A stretch of DNA of 64,000 nt from positions 15,793 through 79,792 of the forward strand of contig NZ_BLAE01000026.1 of NCBI RefSeq assembly GCF_009687865.1. Direction: 5' to 3'. This document shows positions 15,072-25,198 of this stretch, in pieces; positions within the stretch are counted from its first letter, which is position 1, and every line of letters begins with the position of its first letter. The notes under the pieces were generated by a model. It searched no databases. It was given only the letters and a program-made list of their open reading frames with translations, and was not told the DNA's origin. This stretch comes from Acrocarpospora macrocephala. Lineage in GTDB: Bacteria; Actinomycetota; Actinomycetes; Streptosporangiales; Streptosporangiaceae. A program made the position numbers and the translations under genes.

Positions 15072-18000
15072 ATGCGCCGTTCTGGTTCTGTTGCGCGCAA
15101 AATTCTGGGGAAGACCACGCTGGTCCTGGGAATCGCGATGTTTCCGGGGATCATCGGGCCGGTCGTGAATCCGGCACTGGCCGTGGTACGGCCGCAAGTG
15201 CTGGGGCTTCCGCCGCAGGCGGTTTCGACTGAGCAGTTGGAAGATCTTGAGGTTCCGGCTCAATTGCCCGGTGACGCGTCCGGGTTGCCGCATCTGGTGG
15301 AGGCCGATGCCACCCGGTCGCTGGAATTGCCGGCAGGGTCGCGTTCGCAGCAGGATGGCGGTCGTCCTGAGGGGGCGTTGCCGCCCGAGACGCGGCATCG
15401 GCGGGCGAGCGTGCCGGCGAGCGGAGGTTTGAAGTCTCCGCCGCAACGACCTGGTGAGTCAGCTGGGGGCGGTACATCGGGTGCGGACGTTCCTGTCGCT
15501 GATCCGGTGCGGGGGGCGGCGCTGGCGAGGGCGCGGCAGAGCGGCACCCGGCAGCTGGTCGCCGATGCGACCACTGAGACGTCGGTGACGTACGCCAACC
15601 CGGACGGGACGCTGACCACGGAGCTCAGCGGTCAGGTCGCCCGGGTCCAGCGGGACGGCGCGTGGGTGCCGGTGGACCTGACCTTGTCCGAGGTGGGCGG
15701 GGTGTTGCGGCCGGTGGCGGCCAAGGCGGAGGTGTCCTTCTCCTCCGGTGGTACGGGGCCTGCCGTGCGGCTGTCCAAGGACGCCGACGAATGGCTCGCG
15801 CTGACCTGGCCGACGGCGCTGCCGGAGCCGGTCGTGGCAGGAAATAGGGCGACATATGTGGATGCGGCGGGTCCGGGGGCGGATCTGGTGTTGACCATGT
15901 TGCCGGCCGGGTTTTCGCAGGATGTGGTGTTGCGGGAGCGCCCGGATGCGCCGGTGGAGATCAGGTTCGGGGTGGAGGGGGAAGGTCTGTCGTTGTCGGA
16001 GACCGCCTCCGGGGGCCTGCAGGTGAGGTCGGAGTCGGGCGGGCTGGTCGCCTCCGCCCCTGAGCCGGTGATGTACGACTCGGCCGTCTTGGCCGCTGCG
16101 GCCAGTCCCGCTCCGTCGGCCAGTCCCGACCCCTCAGCCGCGGCTTCGGTTGCTGAGGCCGTGTCCGGAGTGGCGGAGATCGATACGCGGGTGGAGACCG
16201 AGGACGGCCGGCAGCGGCTGGTTCTTGAGCCGGACGCCGATTTCCTGGCAGATCCGGACACCACCTACCCGGTGACCGTCGATCCCACCATCACGCTCTT
16301 TCCCAGTACCGACCTGTACGTCGACAGTTCGGCGCCGAACTCATCCTTTGCCAGCGAGCCCTGGCTGCCGGTGGGCAGTCTCGGCGGCGCCAGTCATCGG
16401 GCTTTCCTGAGCTTCAATGTCCCCTCCTTGGCAGGTGCTTCCGTCTCGTCGGCGTCGCTGGAGGTGGAGATGGACAATGACGGGAATTGCGTATCGGTGA
16501 CGGCCAGCCGGGTCACCTCGTCGTGGGGTGCCGGCACGACGTGGAACACCAGGCCGTCGACAAGCTCGACAGGCTCGGCGACGGGGACGACGTCAGGATT
16601 ACACCAGGCCACGATGAACGTGACGGCGATCGCCCAGGCGTGGGCGTCCGGGCAGCCCAATTACGGCTTCGCCCTCAATGGGAATTCTTTCTGTTTTCTG
16701 GCCTCCTCCGAGGACTATCCGTTCGGGCCGTGGCTGTCGATCACCTACACGTCGGCTCCGCAGGCGGCGACGCCGACGATCTCGCCGAATATGACCGGCG
16801 AGGACGGGGTCAAGATCTCCACCCTCACCCCGCAGCTGTCCACTGTCGTGACCGGGTCCGGTTCGCTGCGGGGTGAGTTCCAGGTCCAGGTCGGCGGGGT
16901 CGAGGTGTGGTCCGGCCTGTCGAATGCGGTGTCGTCCGGTTCGACCGCGACCGTCACCGTCCCCTCCGGTGAACTGTCGGATGGGCAGTCCATCCAGTAC
17001 CGCGTCCGTGCCACCGCCGGATCGGCCTCCTCGGCGTGGTCGGCGTGGCAGGACGCCCGGGTATCCTCTTCCCCGCTGACATCGGTGGTCTTCAAGGTTT
17101 ACGAACCGATCGACAACACCCAGGTCGGCACGCTCACTCCGTCCCTGTCGACCTACGCCGAAGTGCCGGGGGAGGCGGCCACCGACTACTGGTACCAGGT
17201 TTGTTCCGGTACGCCCGGCGACTGGGCGTGGTGTGAGTCCTCCGCCTGGGTGAAGGGCGCCTGGACGGTTCCGGCCAACAAGCTGGAGTGGGGCAAGACC
17301 TACTACTGGTACGTCCAGGCCGCGACCAGCGCGGCGACCTCGACCTCGCCGTGGCGGGCGTTCATGCCCACCCCCGAGCAGGCGTCGATCAACGCGCTGC
17401 TCGCCGACGGTACTGACGGCCGCGAGTTCGACCATGTGACGGGCAACTACACCACGTCGGCCACCGACATCTCGGTGGCGACGGTCGGGCCGCCGCTGTC
17501 GGTGGTCAGGACGTACAACAGCCTGGATCCGCGGACCGACGGCGCGTTCGGGGCGGGCTGGACTACGCGGTGGGACACCCACCTGGTGAATGAGCCAGCC
17601 ACGAAGACCGTGTTGATCACCTATCCGGACGGTAAGCAGTGGCGGTTCGCCAAGCGAGCCGACGGCGGCTTCGCGGCACCTGAGGGCACCTATGCCACGT
17701 TGGCCAGCCAGCCGGGCGGCGGCTGGCGGTTGATGGACAAGGAGTCCACCTCCTACTGGTTCGACGCCAACGGCCGGCTGACCCAGGTGACTGACCGGCG
17801 GGGACGCAGCCAGACCCTGACCTACAACGGCAGCGGCAAGCTGGCGACCGCGACCGCCACCGGCGGGCGCACGCTGACCTTCACCTGGACGGGCGCGCAT
17901 GTGACCAGCGTGTCCACCGACGCCATCAGCGGGTCGCCGCTGACGTGGACCTACCAGTACACCGGGGACTTGCTGACCAAGGCGTGCGGGCCCGCCTCGG

Positions 18001-21000
18001 CGGGGGCGTGTACCGAGTACGACTACAGCAACGATTCCCGTTACCGCAGCGCCGTTTTGGACAGCAACCCGGCCGGGTACTGGCGGCTGAACGAGGGCTC
18101 GGCCGCGCTGAACACCACTGTCGGTAACCAGACCGGCGCGATCACCCGCGTGCCCGGCGGCAAGATCAAGGGCGGGACGGCGGACGCGACTGCAGGCGTG
18201 ACAGCTGGATTCGAGGAGTCCGCCGACGCGGCGATGCGGTTCGGCGGAACGCTCAACTCGGCCTATGTGTCGCTGCCGTCCGGAGTGGTGAACGGCAAGG
18301 GCGATCAGTTGGCGGTGGAGGCGTGGTTCAAGACCACCGGCTCGGGCACGATCATCGGCTACCAGAACTCGGCCACCAACACGCCCACCGTCTACACCCC
18401 GGCCGTGTATGTGGGCGCGGACGGGAAGCTCCGCGGCCAGTTCTGGACCGGCACGGTCGCCCCGATCACTACCACCGGCACTGTGAACGACGGCACCTGG
18501 CACCATGTGGTGCTCTCGGGGGCGACCAACACCCAGACCATGTATCTGGACGGGCAGCAGGTCGGCACCCTGGCGGGCCAGATCACGCATCTCGGCCAGT
18601 GGGACACCCGCATCGGCTACGGGTTCGGTTCGCCGAGCTGGCCGTCCACGGTCACGCCGAGCCAGGCGTTCCCGTTCGCGGGTGACATCGACGAGGTCGC
18701 CGTCTACCGCAAGCCGCTGAGCATCGAACAGGTGCGCACCCACCACAGCACCCAGACCAGGCGCCGCCAGATCACCGAGATCACGCTGCCGTCCGGCCGG
18801 GTATGGGCGCACAACACCTACTCGGCCGAAGGCGGCCGCCTGCTCACCCACACCGACCGAAACGGCGGCGTGTGGGAACTGTCGGCCCTTACCCACACTG
18901 AGGTCTCCGACACCGAGACCACCGCGACCGTCACCGTGACCGACCCCTACGACGAAACCCTCACCTACGTCAACGACGCCTGGCGGGGATCCCGGCTGAT
19001 CTCCAAGACCGACCAGCTGAACAAGGTCACCACCTTCGAGTACGACACGGGCGGCTTCCCCGCCAAGGTGACCGACCCCAACGGCAACATCACCCGGTAC
19101 GCCTACAGCGCCCGCGGAAACATGGTGGGCCGCAACCGGTGCCGCACCGCCACCGTCTGCTTCTGGGAATGGTTCGAATACGAGGAACAAGAAGACCCCT
19201 TCGACCCCCGTAACGACCAGCTCAAGGCGTTCCGCGACGCCCGCTCCTCCAGTGCCACCGACAACACCTACATCCGCCGCTGGGGTTACAACGAGCACGG
19301 CGAAGTGACCAGCGAGCAGTGGCCTGCCCCTGGCAGCAGCCCAGCCCCCACCCCCTCCCCTTCTCCCTCCCCATCACCCTCTCCGTCGCCCAGTCCGTCG
19401 ACTCCGGCCGGGTTGGTGGCCGCCTACGGGATGAACGAAGGCTCCGGTACCGCTGTCGCCGACCTGTCCGGCAACGGCAACAACGGCACCGCCAGTGACG
19501 CCACCTGGGTCACCGGCAAATACGGCCAGGGCCTGTCCTTCGACGGCGACGGCGACGGCACCGACAGCTGGATCACCGTCCCCGACTCGGCCTCGCTGGA
19601 CCTGACCACCGGCATGACCATGGAAGCCTGGGTCAACTCCACCGACAACGTCGGCTACCGCACGGTCCTGCAGAAGGAGAACGGCAGCGACCTGGTCTAC
19701 GGCATGTTCTCCAGCACCTTCAGCGACCCGCCCAGCGCCTGGATCGTCAACGGCGGTAATACGACCGGCTCAGCCGCCACCAGCAACCTGCCCACCGGGC
19801 AGTGGCGCCACCTGGCCGCCACCTTCGACGGCGACAGCCTCGACTTCTACGTCGGCGGCGCCCTCGTCCACTCCGAACCCGCCTCCAGCAGCACCATCGG
19901 CACCAGCAACGGCCCCTTCCGGATCGGTGGCAGCGGCATCTGGGGCGAGTTCTTCATCGGCGTCATCGACGAAGTCCGCGTCTACAACCGCGCCCTCACC
20001 ACCACCGAGATCCAGTCGGATATGAACACCCCGGTGGGGACGACCAGCCTGCTCCCCTCGCCGAGCCCATCCCCGTCGCCTTCCCCGCCTCCTTCCGATC
20101 CGGACCCTGACCTCGTTAGCTTGACCTGGACCTATACTGACGGCAGCGAAGTCGCCATCGGCGGGGGGACCGCCCCGGCCGGTCTGGTCAAAACCAAAAC
20201 CGACCCACGCGACAGCACATGGAGCTATGAGTACACCGCTTCCGGCGACCTGGCCGAGGAGACCGGCCCGACCGGCCTGGTCACCGCCTACGCCCACGAC
20301 GCCATCGGCCGCCAGACCGGCCGCACCGAGACCACGCCCGCTTACCCGGGCGGGCTGACCACGACTTTCGCCTACGACACGCGCGGCTACCTGGCATCCA
20401 GGACCGAACCCGCGGTGGAGAACGAGCTCACCGACGTCACGCACACCCGTAAGACCGCTCTCACCTACGACGCCGACGGCCGTCCGCTGACCGAGACCGT
20501 CACCGACCTGACCGGTGGCGACCCGCAACGCCAGACCACTTACATCTACGACACCCGCGGCCGGGTGCAGTCCGTCACCGATCCTGAGGGCGGGGTCCGC
20601 CATTTCACCTGGAACCTGCGCGGCGACAAGGCCAGCGTCACCGACGAGGTCGACACCCGCATCGACTTCGCGTACACCGACCGCGGCCAACTCGCCACCG
20701 AAACCTTGCGGGACTGGACGGGCAGTCCCACCGATCCACAGCCCGCCACCGATGTCGTACTCGCCTCCCACGCCTACGACCAGGGCGGACGCCTGGCTAG
20801 TTCTACTGACGCGATGGGCCGCACCACTCGGTACACCTACGGCAACGACGACACGCCCGCCGAGAGGATCGCCGACGACGCCCGCCTCAACGGCTCCACC
20901 ACCCCACGCGACGTCGTTTTGGAGACTTACACCTACGACCCGGCCGGAAACCTCGAGCGCCTGGTCACCGGTGGCGGCAAAACACGCACCGACCACATCT

Positions 21001-24000
21001 ACGACGCCGCCAACCGCCTCCTGTCCACCACGGTCGACCCTACCGGTCTGGCCCGCAAGACCACCTACACCTACGACGAGGGCGGCAACGTTCTATCCAC
21101 CACTGCCACCGCCACAAGCGACCTGCGCGCGGAGCTGACGTCGTTCGACTACGATCTACTTAACCGGATGATCAAGAAGACCGTTGGAAACGGCACCACC
21201 GACCTGGTCACCACCTGGACCTACGGCGATCGTGACGACCCCACCGAGGTCACCTCACCGCGAGGCAACGCCGCCGGGGCCACCCGCCTGGACTACACCA
21301 CCCTGTTCCGGTACGACCCCACCGGACGCCTGACCGAACTCAAGCAGCCCTCGGTCACCATCGAACGAGCAGGCGGAAGTGGCACCGCGCAGCGTCCTGT
21401 CACAACGTACGGCTATAACAGCTCAGGTGAGAAGACCCACACCGTCGACCCCGAAGGCCGGACCACCGTCGAATCCTTCGACAAGACCGGTCGTCCCGTC
21501 TCCGCCTCAGCCCCGTCGTACACTCGCCCGGGCGGCACCGCCGTCACTCCGACGATCACCATCAACTACGACGACGCCGGACGGCCCACCGCGGTCACCG
21601 ACCCTCGCGGCAACACCAAGACCATGTTGTACGACGCCCTGGGCCGTACTGTGCGAATGATCGACCCGCCCGCCACCACCGGGGCCACGCCAGGAGAGTG
21701 GGACTTCACCTACACGCTGGCCGGCGAGCCGTTGTCGGCCAGCGACCCGACGGGTGCGCGCCGCCAGGCGACCTACGACGACCTTGGCCGGGAGATCACC
21801 TCCACAGTGATCGAACGCAAGCCGACGCTGACCTCGCTCACGACCCACGCCACCTATGACGACGCGGGAAACCTGATCTCCGAGCAACGCCCAGCCGGCG
21901 ACATCGCCGAAGCACTAGTCAACGCTTTCGGTGAGATAACCGAGCTAACCGATGCGCTCGGCGACACCACGATGTTCGGCTATGACCTGGCCGGTAGGCA
22001 GACTAAGGTCACCGACCCATTGGGCAACAGCACCACCACCGGTTACGACCTGGCCGGGCGGCCTACCACGGTCACTGATCGGGACGACAGCGAAACCGTC
22101 CTCCGCACCCGATCCATGGGCTACGACCTGGACGGCAACCCCACCACGGCGGTCGACGGCGAAGGGCGCACCACGACAAGCACCGTCGACGCCCTCGGCC
22201 GCGTCACCCAGCTCGTCGAACCCGTCTCGGCGTCGGCGTCCATCATCACATCCTTCGGTTATGACGCGCTTGGCGCGCGGACCCGGTACACCGACGGCCG
22301 GGGTAACGCCACCATCACCACCTACAACACGCTCGGCCTGGTGGAATCAATGATCGAACCGTCCACGGCACAGCACCCGGCCCTGGCCGACCGGACTTGG
22401 ACCACTGGCTACGACGCCGCAGGCAACCCCGTCACCGCGGCCGAACCCGGCGGAGTCAGCCTCACCAGCGTTTTCGACAACCTCGGCCGTCTCACCGAAC
22501 GGAGCGGCACCGGCGGCGGCTCCGCACCCACCGCGACCAAGATCTTCGGCTACGACCTGGCCGGACGCGTCACATCGGCCGGAGACCTCACCTTCACTCA
22601 CAACGACAGGGGCGATCTGCTTAAGACCGCTAAGGCCGGCGTGGACCAGGCCACATTCGCCTACGACGCCAACGGCCGCCTCGCCCAACGTGGGGACGCC
22701 GCCGGGGCCACCACCTTCAGCTGGGACGGCGACGACCGCCTTACCACCGCTGTCGATCCGCTGACCGGCGTCACCGTCAGCTATGACTACGACGCTGCCG
22801 ACCGCCTCACCACCGCTACCTATGGCAGCGGCGGCCCCCAGCGCACCTACACCTACGACGACCTCAGCCGCGTCATCACCGACACGTTGAAAACCGAAGC
22901 CGGAGCGGGCCTGGCCTCCATCAGCTACGGCTACGACCACGAGGACCGCCTGACCTCCAAGACAACCACCGGCACAGCAGGCGCGGGCATCAACACCTAC
23001 ACCTATGACCACGTCGGCCGGTTGACCTCGTGGACCGACCCAGCTTCCACCACAACCACGTACGGCTGGGACGCCTCCGGCAACCGGACCCAGGCCGGCG
23101 CCCAGACTTATACCTATGATCAGCGCAACCGCCTGACCTCTGGTGCCGGAATCGATTACACGTACACGGCTCGTGGCACGCTGGCCGGCTCCACCCTCTC
23201 TGGCGTGACCACCACCTTCACCTCCGACGCCTTCAACCGCTTGATCACCGAAGGCGACATCACTTATGCCTACGACGCGCTGGACCGCATGACCGCCCGC
23301 ACGAAATCCGCGGAATCCACCAGGTACGTATACGCGGACCTGACCAACAATCTGTCCGCCGTCACCGACGATGCCGGAGTCACCCAGGAAATCTACAACC
23401 GCACGCCTGACGGCGGGAATCTGTCCAGCAAGACCGGTGCCGCAGCCGCTCAGTTCCAGTTGACCGACCGCCACCACGACGTGGTCGCTGGCTTTGCCTC
23501 CGCAGCAACCACACTTTCCGGATCCACCGCTTACGATCCTTTCGGAACCATCATCACAACGAGCGGAACCAGCTCCCAACTTGGCTATCAAAATGCATGG
23601 ACCGACCCCGACACCGGTAACGCCAACATGGCTGCCCGTTGGTACCGCCCGGCCACCGGCACCTTCACAAGCCGCGACGCTTGGACCCTGGACCCCGCTC
23701 CCTCTACCCAGGCTAACCGCTACACCTATGCCAACGCGGCCCCACTCACCCATACCGACCCGACCGGGCATCAAGCAGTTGAGATCTGCCTTGACGGCTT
23801 CCACTGTGGCGGCTACATCTGCAGCGCCGACACCTGCCATGAAACAGATGCCCACGCACGTTGGTGGAGCCAATACATGACCTCACCCGAATATCAGCGG
23901 AATCAACCGCACTTCTCCGACGAGCGGGCCGAGGAACTCGGGCTCATGCCGAATGGGCGAGAGCGTGACGGTTACTGGCAAGCAGGGAAGAAGGCCAGGG

Positions 24001-24569
24001 ATAAGTATCTCGAACTTTATTATTACTTCGGAATCCACGCGACCGACGAGGGGCTCGACCGGCTCTGGGACGCGATTGTCCTGGCTTATGACGGCCCCAA
24101 CTCAGAGGCTTCATCGCTGGCGGCGAGTAGGGTTCCGACCAGGAAGCAACTGGAGGATGACGACGATTTCTCCCAGTGGGCAGCCGAAGCCAAAGTCTGC
24201 CTCAGTCTCGGCCTGCTGTGCGCCGTCGTAATGGAAATCTCAGCCCTGGCTTGGGCATCGGTCCAGCACTTGCGCGACTGGCGCATGGAAAATGCCCTCC
24301 GGCATTTTGTCTGGCAGGGTGCGCTCACCATTCTATTTGGCTTCGATAAGGCAAAACAGATCGGCGACGCTCACGAGGTGGGATCGGGAGACAAAAGAGA
24401 TAGTCAGATAGATCTATACAACAATTCGGTGGCGCGCCATTACGCGAACGACAATCGGGGATATCTTATGGGGAGGCTTGCCTGGGGTGGTTATGCGTAC
24501 TTGATCGACAGCCTTCTCTCGGCCGGAACCGATCTGTATGCCCAGGGTAAACTGAGGAGGGAACCATGA
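15072..24569 (+). CDS. Secreted RHS/YD-repeat polymorphic toxin with two LamG domains and an exchangeable C-terminal tip
   Basis: A 3165-residue protein. In order: signal peptide (about 1-37, hydrophobic TLVLGIAMFPGIIGP); an actinobacterial RHS N-region with AGPGADLVLTMLPAGF; a DNRLRE-like beta domain from TDLYVDSSAPNSSF to WNTRPS; FN3-like stretches; a DUF6531-type entry (DHVTGNYTTSATDISV, LSVVRTYNSLD); YD repeats; a first LamG domain (about 997-1216); further YD repeats; a Ser-Pro linker and a second LamG domain (about 1448-1642) with another Ser-Pro linker; a long YD-repeat shell to about 2800; the RHS core ending GYQNAWTDPDTGNANMAARWY and TDPTG at 2895-2899; and a 266-residue tip. RHS shells encapsulate and release the tip toxin. 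The stop overlaps the next start as ATGA. The minus strand is open in long stretches here but these are coding shadows. Confidence 0.93.
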   Translation: MRRSGSVARKILGKTTLVLGIAMFPGIIGPVVNPALAVVRPQVLGLPPQAVSTEQLEDLEVPAQLPGDASGLPHLVEADATRSLELPAGSRSQQDGGRPEGALPPETRHRRASVPASGGLKSPPQRPGESAGGGTSGADVPVADPVRGAALARARQSGTRQLVADATTETSVTYANPDGTLTTELSGQVARVQRDGAWVPVDLTLSEVGGVLRPVAAKAEVSFSSGGTGPAVRLSKDADEWLALTWPTALPEPVVAGNRATYVDAAGPGADLVLTMLPAGFSQDVVLRERPDAPVEIRFGVEGEGLSLSETASGGLQVRSESGGLVASAPEPVMYDSAVLAAAASPAPSASPDPSAAASVAEAVSGVAEIDTRVETEDGRQRLVLEPDADFLADPDTTYPVTVDPTITLFPSTDLYVDSSAPNSSFASEPWLPVGSLGGASHRAFLSFNVPSLAGASVSSASLEVEMDNDGNCVSVTASRVTSSWGAGTTWNTRPSTSSTGSATGTTSGLHQATMNVTAIAQAWASGQPNYGFALNGNSFCFLASSEDYPFGPWLSITYTSAPQAATPTISPNMTGEDGVKISTLTPQLSTVVTGSGSLRGEFQVQVGGVEVWSGLSNAVSSGSTATVTVPSGELSDGQSIQYRVRATAGSASSAWSAWQDARVSSSPLTSVVFKVYEPIDNTQVGTLTPSLSTYAEVPGEAATDYWYQVCSGTPGDWAWCESSAWVKGAWTVPANKLEWGKTYYWYVQAATSAATSTSPWRAFMPTPEQASINALLADGTDGREFDHVTGNYTTSATDISVATVGPPLSVVRTYNSLDPRTDGAFGAGWTTRWDTHLVNEPATKTVLITYPDGKQWRFAKRADGGFAAPEGTYATLASQPGGGWRLMDKESTSYWFDANGRLTQVTDRRGRSQTLTYNGSGKLATATATGGRTLTFTWTGAHVTSVSTDAISGSPLTWTYQYTGDLLTKACGPASAGACTEYDYSNDSRYRSAVLDSNPAGYWRLNEGSAALNTTVGNQTGAITRVPGGKIKGGTADATAGVTAGFEESADAAMRFGGTLNSAYVSLPSGVVNGKGDQLAVEAWFKTTGSGTIIGYQNSATNTPTVYTPAVYVGADGKLRGQFWTGTVAPITTTGTVNDGTWHHVVLSGATNTQTMYLDGQQVGTLAGQITHLGQWDTRIGYGFGSPSWPSTVTPSQAFPFAGDIDEVAVYRKPLSIEQVRTHHSTQTRRRQITEITLPSGRVWAHNTYSAEGGRLLTHTDRNGGVWELSALTHTEVSDTETTATVTVTDPYDETLTYVNDAWRGSRLISKTDQLNKVTTFEYDTGGFPAKVTDPNGNITRYAYSARGNMVGRNRCRTATVCFWEWFEYEEQEDPFDPRNDQLKAFRDARSSSATDNTYIRRWGYNEHGEVTSEQWPAPGSSPAPTPSPSPSPSPSPSPSPSTPAGLVAAYGMNEGSGTAVADLSGNGNNGTASDATWVTGKYGQGLSFDGDGDGTDSWITVPDSASLDLTTGMTMEAWVNSTDNVGYRTVLQKENGSDLVYGMFSSTFSDPPSAWIVNGGNTTGSAATSNLPTGQWRHLAATFDGDSLDFYVGGALVHSEPASSSTIGTSNGPFRIGGSGIWGEFFIGVIDEVRVYNRALTTTEIQSDMNTPVGTTSLLPSPSPSPSPSPPPSDPDPDLVSLTWTYTDGSEVAIGGGTAPAGLVKTKTDPRDSTWSYEYTASGDLAEETGPTGLVTAYAHDAIGRQTGRTETTPAYPGGLTTTFAYDTRGYLASRTEPAVENELTDVTHTRKTALTYDADGRPLTETVTDLTGGDPQRQTTYIYDTRGRVQSVTDPEGGVRHFTWNLRGDKASVTDEVDTRIDFAYTDRGQLATETLRDWTGSPTDPQPATDVVLASHAYDQGGRLASSTDAMGRTTRYTYGNDDTPAERIADDARLNGSTTPRDVVLETYTYDPAGNLERLVTGGGKTRTDHIYDAANRLLSTTVDPTGLARKTTYTYDEGGNVLSTTATATSDLRAELTSFDYDLLNRMIKKTVGNGTTDLVTTWTYGDRDDPTEVTSPRGNAAGATRLDYTTLFRYDPTGRLTELKQPSVTIERAGGSGTAQRPVTTYGYNSSGEKTHTVDPEGRTTVESFDKTGRPVSASAPSYTRPGGTAVTPTITINYDDAGRPTAVTDPRGNTKTMLYDALGRTVRMIDPPATTGATPGEWDFTYTLAGEPLSASDPTGARRQATYDDLGREITSTVIERKPTLTSLTTHATYDDAGNLISEQRPAGDIAEALVNAFGEITELTDALGDTTMFGYDLAGRQTKVTDPLGNSTTTGYDLAGRPTTVTDRDDSETVLRTRSMGYDLDGNPTTAVDGEGRTTTSTVDALGRVTQLVEPVSASASIITSFGYDALGARTRYTDGRGNATITTYNTLGLVESMIEPSTAQHPALADRTWTTGYDAAGNPVTAAEPGGVSLTSVFDNLGRLTERSGTGGGSAPTATKIFGYDLAGRVTSAGDLTFTHNDRGDLLKTAKAGVDQATFAYDANGRLAQRGDAAGATTFSWDGDDRLTTAVDPLTGVTVSYDYDAADRLTTATYGSGGPQRTYTYDDLSRVITDTLKTEAGAGLASISYGYDHEDRLTSKTTTGTAGAGINTYTYDHVGRLTSWTDPASTTTTYGWDASGNRTQAGAQTYTYDQRNRLTSGAGIDYTYTARGTLAGSTLSGVTTTFTSDAFNRLITEGDITYAYDALDRMTARTKSAESTRYVYADLTNNLSAVTDDAGVTQEIYNRTPDGGNLSSKTGAAAAQFQLTDRHHDVVAGFASAATTLSGSTAYDPFGTIITTSGTSSQLGYQNAWTDPDTGNANMAARWYRPATGTFTSRDAWTLDPAPSTQANRYTYANAAPLTHTDPTGHQAVEICLDGFHCGGYICSADTCHETDAHARWWSQYMTSPEYQRNQPHFSDERAEELGLMPNGRERDGYWQAGKKARDKYLELYYYFGIHATDEGLDRLWDAIVLAYDGPNSEASSLAASRVPTRKQLEDDDDFSQWAAEAKVCLSLGLLCAVVMEISALAWASVQHLRDWRMENALRHFVWQGALTILFGFDKAKQIGDAHEVGSGDKRDSQIDLYNNSVARHYANDNRGYLMGRLAWGGYAYLIDSLLSAGTDLYAQGKLRREP
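23769..24566 (+). other. C-terminal tip domain of the RHS protein (putative toxin)
   Basis: Residues 2900-3165 follow the PTG that ends the RHS core. The first 30 residues are Cys-rich (ICLDGFHCGGYICSADTCHE). The end carries polar motifs ENALRHFVWQG (His 3078), GDAHEVGSGD (Asp 3099, His 3101, Glu 3102) and DLYNNSVARHYA (Asp 3114, Asn 3117-3118). The RH, DxHE and DxxNN pattern resembles tip domains of the DUF6973 type; the match is from memory and needs a profile search. The His/Asp/Glu set suggests a metal-dependent or general acid-base hydrolase. Between them KVCLSLGLLCAVVMEISALAW is hydrophobic. GC content falls visibly from about 23900 on. Confidence 0.6.
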
Positions 24570-24991
24570 TGATTTCGCGCCGCATCCGAATGACCTTCCT
24601 TGCCGCATCTGTCGCAGCTCTGGTGCTGACTGGCTGCAATAGCCCGGGCTGTGCGGCTGAGGCGGCCAATGGCCTAAGAATTCTGCATGCATCAATCCAA
24701 AACTCGTTCTTGCCGGAAGAGCTTCAGGCCAGCTATGACTTCTCCGGTTGCGACTCCGGAGATGGTCCGTCCATAGCAATCAATGTGAATTCCGACGTAT
24801 CCATGCCTGCTCTCGCAAAAAGGCTTCGAGAGCATGACTCATGGCAACAATTGTCGCCTGACGAGGCCAAGCGCTACAGATACCAAATTCATCTTTCAGA
24901 AGTGATGAAGAAGTCGGTTCAAGGTAGATGGGTGGTTGCTATGTTCGGGCAACGTGGAGACTCAAAAGAGATCGACATTCAATTCGAATAG
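24566..24991 (+). CDS. Lipoprotein, cognate immunity candidate for the RHS tip
   Basis: A 141-residue lipoprotein: MMISRRIRM, then TFLAASVAALVLTGC with the lipobox LTGC near residue 24. The mature part has two further cysteines and reads LRILHASIQNSFLPEELQ, SYDFSGCDSGDGPSIAI, MPALAKRLREHDSW and VQGRWVVAMFGQRGDSKEIDIQF. Its ATG overlaps the RHS stop (ATGA) and GGAGGG lies just before it inside the RHS end, so the two proteins are made together. The gene directly after a polymorphic toxin tip is by rule its immunity gene. Lipid anchoring places it outside the membrane, hinting that the toxin attacks at or beyond the membrane. A frameshifted copy sits 15.8 kb upstream at 8785. Confidence 0.75.
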   Translation: MMISRRIRMTFLAASVAALVLTGCNSPGCAAEAANGLRILHASIQNSFLPEELQASYDFSGCDSGDGPSIAINVNSDVSMPALAKRLREHDSWQQLSPDEAKRYRYQIHLSEVMKKSVQGRWVVAMFGQRGDSKEIDIQFE

Positions 24992-25198
24992 TAGTTTCGC
25001 CGGGTGCTATCGCATAGCATTTATGGGATACTGACACGAAACTGGGCTCCCGCCAGGCGCGCGGCAGCGAACCTCGGCCTGTGGCATCGGTGAGGGTTGA
25101 TGCTAAGCGGTATGTGTCCGGCGTGGGGCGTGGCCGGGAGCATGACAGGGACAGGTGAGCGACTCCACGGTCAGGGGAAGGGCGGGCAGTGGCCGACC

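Noticed and set aside
16599-19298. Long minus-strand open frame of 899 codons inside the RHS gene, and another at 22347-23873 of 508 codons
   Set aside because: They are antisense to YD-repeat coding sequence, have low-complexity Gly/Val/Arg composition and no domain; typical shadows in high-GC genes.
15072-24569. Repeated sequence blocks in the RHS gene as a CRISPR-like array or tandem DNA repeat
   Set aside because: The repetition is at protein level (YD and Ser-Pro repeats); no constant DNA repeat with unique spacers is present.
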